A stretch of 34,638 nucleotides of DNA, from assembly GCF_025336485.1 (NCBI RefSeq), contig NZ_JAODAB010000041.1:1-34638 (forward strand), given 5' to 3'. Made by a program: the position numbers and the translations under genes. Under the pieces are notes generated by a model. The model worked only from the letters and a program-made list of their open reading frames with translations. It ran no database searches and was not told the origin of the DNA. How positions within the stretch are numbered: position 1 is the first letter of the stretch; every line of letters starts with the position of its first letter. Source of the stretch: Pseudomonas citri (lineage in GTDB: Bacteria > Pseudomonadota > Gammaproteobacteria > Pseudomonadales > Pseudomonadaceae). Below are positions 32,103 through 34,638 of this stretch, one piece after another.

Positions 32103-32513
32103 TTAGCGGCCTTGCTGCAACACCTTCAGCGCCGCCGAAGCGAGAAACCCGGAACGGCTTTTCTCTTCCGGATGGTGCAACACATATTCATCGATCCGGG
32201 TGAGCAGGTAGCCTGGCAAGGTGATGTTGAGCTTTTGCGCCTTGCCCAGGTACTTGGTCACGTCGATGTCCACCACCGCCCAGGTGCAGCCGGCATATTT
32301 TGGATTGGCCGCATGCAGGGTGACGGTACTGGCCGACGGAATCGCCGAGCCGTCTTCAGCCAGGATCTCGAAGTGCCCCTCAATGGCCTCACGTGCCATC
32401 GCCATGGCCTCGTCCAGATCGTCGCCAGCGGAAAAACAGCCGGGAATATCCGGCACCTCAACACCCCAGGCATGCTTGTCATCGCCCATGGAAATCGCAA
32501 TCGGGTAAAGCAT
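32103..32513 (-). CDS. hicB: HicB antitoxin with C-terminal ribbon-helix-helix
   Basis: A 136-residue type II antitoxin. The N-terminal half is the HicB partial RNase-H-like fold: WGVEVPDIPGCFSAGDDLDE then AMAMAREAIEGHFEILAEDG. The C-terminal half is a ribbon-helix-helix DNA-binding domain (AQKLNITLPGYLLTRIDEYV, SRSGFLASAALKVL). It should bind and block HicA and repress the hicAB promoter. The ATG follows the hicA stop by one base, with GGAGG inside the hicA end as its ribosome-binding site, so its translation depends on hicA. Confidence 0.93.
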   Translation of the reverse strand: MLYPIAISMGDDKHAWGVEVPDIPGCFSAGDDLDEAMAMAREAIEGHFEILAEDGSAIPSASTVTLHAANPKYAGCTWAVVDIDVTKYLGKAQKLNITLPGYLLTRIDEYVLHHPEEKSRSGFLASAALKVLQQGR

Positions 32514-32514
32514 C

Positions 32515-32730
32515 TCAATCGTCCTCCGCAGACATCGGGCAACGGGCCGTCTGAAGCAGTGCCTGTTGCAAAATACTGATGGCCGTTTTCTTTAGCAGGT
32601 CCTTCTTGGGATGAGGCACCGTGACCAGCCCCGGCTTGGTCGGGTGCTTGAAGTGATGGTGACTGCCCCGAACCCGTACCAGGTACCAACCGTCCGCAAT
32701 AATCTGGCTTATCAAAAATCGGCTATTCAC
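32515..32730 (-). CDS. hicA: HicA toxin, mRNA interferase
   Basis: A 71-residue dsRBD-like toxin that cleaves mRNA on or off the ribosome. The N-terminus NSRFLISQIIADGWYLVRVR leads to the catalytic histidine motif RGSHHHFKHPTKPGLVTVPH, and the fold closes with KKDLLKKTAISILQQALL. It is about ten residues longer than the usual 58-62 because of a polar tail. The start is GTG at 32730, with GGAGG four bases upstream that lies partly inside a short inverted repeat. It is first in the hicA-hicB operon. A sigma-70-like promoter lies at 32760-32787. Confidence 0.92.
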   Translation of the reverse strand: MNSRFLISQIIADGWYLVRVRGSHHHFKHPTKPGLVTVPHPKKDLLKKTAISILQQALLQTARCPMSAEDD

Positions 32731-32759
32731 AACACCTCCGTGTGGTGTGCTTGGTGGTT

Positions 32760-32787
32760 ACTATACCTATGGAGATTGAATGATCAA
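32760..32787 (-). promoter_or_regulatory. Sigma-70-like promoter of hicAB
   Basis: On the minus strand TTGATC (32782-32787) and TATAGT (32760-32765) are separated by 16 bases. The start point would fall just before the inverted repeat at 32732-32748 that covers the hicA ribosome-binding site. Confidence 0.55.
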
Positions 32788-33037
32788 CACTATAACTACC
32801 GAGGGTCGCGTCGGCAGGCAGGTGCGATCATCGCAACGAAGTCTAGAAGTCGTGCTGCGCAAGGGCGGCAGCGGGGCGGGGTGGATGTATTTCGGAATGT
32901 GATGAGCGCGGAAACGGTTAAAGCGAGGAGATGTTCGCTAGGCATGGATACCTGTCGAGCAACAAACGTGCGGCGAGGGAGCTTGCTCCCGCTGGGCCGG
33001 TCTGCGTTCGGGCGAAGCAGCCAGGAATTGCGGGCGT

Positions 33038-33062
33038 AAAAAACCGATCACCTGGACCGGTT
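33038..33062 (-). terminator. Possible terminator of higBA
   Basis: On the minus strand AACCG and CGGTT pair (5 bp) around an 11-base loop, followed by TTTTT. The stem is short and the T-run good; it begins 45 bases after the higA stop. Confidence 0.45.
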
Positions 33063-33106
33063 CATCTATTTGAGTTGTTGCGGATGTGCAGTGGAGTTGC
33101 TCTGTA

Positions 33107-33469
33107 TTAAGCAACATCCGCCAGCAGGCTCTCGTAAGGGATTCGCAATCCGTCGTGCAGGCGTTTAATCATCGCCAGACTCAGCTTGCGTTTGCGGTTC
33201 AGCACTTCAGACACCCGCCCGCTCGAACCTAGGAACGGTTCCAAGTCGCGCGCAGTCAAGCCTTGCTGCTCCATTCGAAATTTAATGGCCTCAATGGGAT
33301 CGGAAGGTGGCATTGGATAATGCTCCTCCTCGTACTTCTCGATTAGCAGGGCAAGGATTTCCAGCTCATCGCCTTCCGCTGAACCGACTTCCGCCCCCCA
33401 GAGCTGTTCGATGCGCACAAACGCTGCATCCAAATCGTCCTGGTTGCGAATGGGTTTGATGTTCATCAT
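33107..33469 (-). CDS. higA: HigA-type antitoxin with HTH domain
   Basis: A 120-residue antitoxin. The N-terminal part (IRNQDDLDAAFVRIEQLWGA, EILALLIEKYEEEHYPMPPS) is the HigA-type toxin-binding region. The C-terminal HTH_3-like domain is FRMEQQGLTARDLEPFLGSS with VSEVLNRKRKLSLAMIKRLH. It should bind HigB and repress higBA. The first ATG at 33469 overlaps the higB stop (ATGA); a second ATG at 33466 is also possible. GGAG lies five to eight bases upstream. The gene order toxin first, antitoxin second is usual for hig modules. Confidence 0.92.
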   Translation of the reverse strand: MMNIKPIRNQDDLDAAFVRIEQLWGAEVGSAEGDELEILALLIEKYEEEHYPMPPSDPIEAIKFRMEQQGLTARDLEPFLGSSGRVSEVLNRKRKLSLAMIKRLHDGLRIPYESLLADVA

Positions 33470-33768
33470 ACGGTCTCCGCGTTGATTTGGTCGTACTGGG
33501 CGTGGGTGCCGACGAATCGTACAAAACCGAGCTGACGTTGGTAATCGATTGCTAGAATTACCCGGTATTTATTACCGCCGATGTTGAATACAACCCTGGC
33601 GCTTTTGAGAATGCTGGCTGTTCTGAGTTCAGCCTTAATCTCCTGAGGCGTTCGATAGGTCGCTTTCTCCATGTGTCGATACCATTCAACCAATGGCGTC
33701 TGGGAATCGGCGTAAGCCGGGTTGCTTTCCCAAAACTCCCGCAAGGTACCTCTGGCGATAATTCGCAC
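33466..33768 (-). CDS. higB: HigB-type toxin, mRNA interferase
   Basis: A 100-residue RelE-superfamily toxin of the HigB_toxin type. The start is GTG at 33768: it gives the family N-terminus (V/M)RIIARGTLREFWESNP and has a strong GGGAGGA five bases upstream. An in-frame ATG at 33804 would translate the ribosome-binding site itself. Core residues are WYRHMEKATYRTPQEIKAEL, FNIGGNKYRVILAIDYQRQL and the closing FVRFVGTHAQYDQINAETV. It would cut ribosome-bound mRNA. Local GC is low (about 43 percent in one hand-counted line), consistent with a mobile TA module. Confidence 0.93.
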   Translation of the reverse strand: MRIIARGTLREFWESNPAYADSQTPLVEWYRHMEKATYRTPQEIKAELRTASILKSARVVFNIGGNKYRVILAIDYQRQLGFVRFVGTHAQYDQINAETV

Positions 33769-33773
33769 TTGTT

Positions 33774-33792
33774 TCCTCCCGTTTTGGGAGGA
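33774..33792 (-). promoter_or_regulatory. Inverted repeat covering the higB ribosome-binding site
   Basis: TCCTCCC-GTTTT-GGGAGGA is a perfect 7-bp inverted repeat. On the higB mRNA the 3' arm is the Shine-Dalgarno GGGAGGA, so the stem would hide it. As DNA it is also a candidate HigA operator. Confidence 0.7.
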
Positions 33793-33863
33793 GTCTAGTC
33801 TCACTGGGCTTGCGTTGCAATTGGGTCAGGCAAGAAGTATGGATGAACGGTTTTGCTAGACCC

Positions 33864-34022
33864 CTACACCCGTGTCTGCGTGGTGACTCGGGTCACGCCC
33901 GGTCGCAGCAATTGGCAGGTGAAACTGATGACCAGTTTCACGTTTCCCGGCTCATTGAATACCCGGAACGCTTGGGCATCAGCGACAACGACCTGGCCGT
34001 AGTCTGCTTTCCACAGCGGCAT
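33864..34022 (-). pseudogene. Possible remnant of a SRPBCC-like protein
   Basis: On the minus strand a 52-codon frame reads MPLWKADYGQVVVADAQAFR, then VFNEPGNVKLVISFTCQLLR and PGVTRVTTQTRV-stop. The alternating beta pattern ending in G-x-T-R-V-x-T-Q-T-R-V resembles the last strands of SRPBCC/polyketide-cyclase-like proteins, whose C-terminal helix would follow but is cut by TAG. There is no ribosome-binding site or full-length fold. It could be chance; protein-like composition argues for a remnant. Confidence 0.35.
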
Positions 34023-34070
34023 CAATAACGAACATCCGTGTTCTCCTTTACATTGACCCGGCAGTCCGAA

Positions 34071-34460
34071 TCACTGGGCGTCATCCGCCGGGGTGTCGTT
34101 CTCACCCTCCGGTGGCGCCCCGTAAGGCCTGCCAATCTCGACCCGATCTGCCTTTACCCACCCGGTATAGTCCTCGCCATCCTCGGCGATGTAGTTCACT
34201 TCCAGCCACGACTCGTCTTCAAGAATGGAGTAAATGGTGAGGGCGTCGCCGGGGATGACGAAAATCTTCTTATTGGCACAGGCCTCATCCGGCGCTTCGT
34301 GGAAATGCACGCGCCCGGTGCCGATGACTTTGCCTTGCACGGACGGATGAAACTCAGGGACCGTTCCCGAGATCTTCTCCGCCAAGGCAGAACAGTTGAC
34401 AGCGGCCTGGCTCAGGCTGCTGAAAAGGCACAGGCACAACACGCTTGAACGCAGCTGCAT
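34071..34460 (-). CDS. Exported SH3-like domain protein
   Basis: A 129-residue protein with a signal peptide (MQLRSSVLCLCLFSSLSQAA, cleavage before VNCSAL). The mature domain has the bacterial SH3 pattern: KKIFVIPGDALTIYSILEDE, then SWLEVNYIAEDGEDYTGWVK and ADRVEIG. A disordered acidic tail (PEGENDTPADDAQ) closes it. Such domains bind cell-wall peptides or other proteins in the periplasm. Two cysteines (NCSAL, DEACANK) could form a disulfide. The ribosome-binding site is weak (CGGAA). No named family is certain. Confidence 0.8.
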   Translation of the reverse strand: MQLRSSVLCLCLFSSLSQAAVNCSALAEKISGTVPEFHPSVQGKVIGTGRVHFHEAPDEACANKKIFVIPGDALTIYSILEDESWLEVNYIAEDGEDYTGWVKADRVEIGRPYGAPPEGENDTPADDAQ

Positions 34461-34638
34461 CTTGGCAAATTCCGTTTTTGGGGGAGGCGTAGGATAGAGA
34501 AGTTGGGAGTTTTTGGGGAAGAAGCATCTGCCCCCAATTATCAGCTGTGGTATGGAGGGCGAAAAAATCTATGGTCACCCCCATTTTTGCAATACTGATT
34601 AACGGGTGGTGTGGTTGGCTTGCTTAAATCTATCCGGC
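34461..34638. other. End of window, no gene supported
   Basis: These 178 bases upstream of the SH3-like gene hold its promoter region. No reading frame with a ribosome-binding site is seen before the edge. Confidence 0.4.

Larger units (their letters stand above)
32731..33106. other. Intergenic stretch without a gene
   Basis: This 376-base gap lies between hicA and higA. The left end holds the hicAB promoter. Around 32990-33030 there is a degenerate palindrome (GGCGAGGGAGCTTGCTCCCG, a second Pseudomonas repeat type). The right end holds the possible higBA terminator. No reading frame with a ribosome-binding site was found. Confidence 0.5.
33769..34070. other. Gap between higB and the SH3-like gene
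   Basis: This 302-base gap contains the higB leader hairpin (33774-33792) and a probable gene remnant at 33864-34022, both listed separately. Nothing else is supported. Confidence 0.5.

Noticed and set aside
32112..32579. 155-codon plus-strand frame over hicAB
   Set aside because: Antisense to the recognised hicB and hicA genes.
33810..34028. 72-codon plus-strand frame in the gap after higB
   Set aside because: No ribosome-binding site and no family pattern; the opposite strand is more protein-like.

Overview
The window looks like chromosome of a fluorescent Pseudomonas (P. fluorescens group). The coding sequence is GC-rich. An emhABC/ttgABC-type RND pump has a divergent TtgR-type repressor, there is a xenB-type flavin reductase, an olsB-olsA ornithine-lipid pair and a lemA/TPM cluster. 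The intergenic gaps carry the Pseudomonas REP palindrome (GTGGGAGCAAGCTTGC-type) at least four times as inverted pairs. No rRNA, tRNA, CRISPR array, transposase or phage gene was seen.

Layout. 1-6871: multidrug efflux operon emhA-emhB-emhC (minus strand) and divergent emhR, with a recognisable TtgR-like operator between them. 7082-7705: an orphan gene of clearly lower GC. 7893-10463: an arsR-MFS-xenB operon (minus) that looks like an electrophile/xenobiotic response unit, with three related AT-rich repeats upstream; acpH (plus) lies divergently beyond them. 11247-12793: olsB-olsA (minus) behind a good Pho-box candidate. 13020-14422: a secreted SxxK serine hydrolase coupled to a small cysteine-containing membrane protein. 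14632-16381: yceI and a ClsB-like phospholipase D/cardiolipin synthase, one base apart. 16442-18733: periplasmic beta-glucosidase bglX. 18983-21064: lemA and two TPM-domain proteins. 21278-23634: a methyltransferase, a DJ-1/PfpI protein and a YegP-like DUF1508 protein. 23802-24821: a SIR2-like protein. 24960-26108: a YiaY-type iron alcohol dehydrogenase behind an Anr-box-like site. 26105-28516: an alpha-oxoamine-synthase-like PLP enzyme followed by a Bcr/CflA-type exporter (minus). 28846-30195: a PAS-GAF-GGDEF diguanylate cyclase.

The right part (30300-34638) is more accessory and partly decayed. It has a possible 52-residue ORF, a DUF4142 protein, a 3' remnant of a short-chain dehydrogenase, a low-affinity iron permease-type protein, and a small lipoprotein gene interrupted by an amber codon just before its lipobox cysteine. 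It also has two toxin-antitoxin modules (hicAB and higBA), a probable remnant of another gene and a secreted SH3-like protein.

The most interesting points are as follows. (1) The orphan alpha-oxoamine synthase plus exporter pair could make and secrete an undescribed alpha-aminoketone-type molecule. (2) A REP-like inverted repeat lies inside the reading frame of the TPM gene and supplies its N-terminus. (3) Both toxin genes start with GTG and have an inverted repeat over their ribosome-binding site. (4) An amber codon sits at the lipobox of a small lipoprotein. (5) A stand-alone SIR2-like protein has the motifs of the family that includes NADases. (6) Pho-box and Anr-box candidates lie in front of olsBA and yiaY. 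All functions are inferred from the sequence and family knowledge only; no database search was run.
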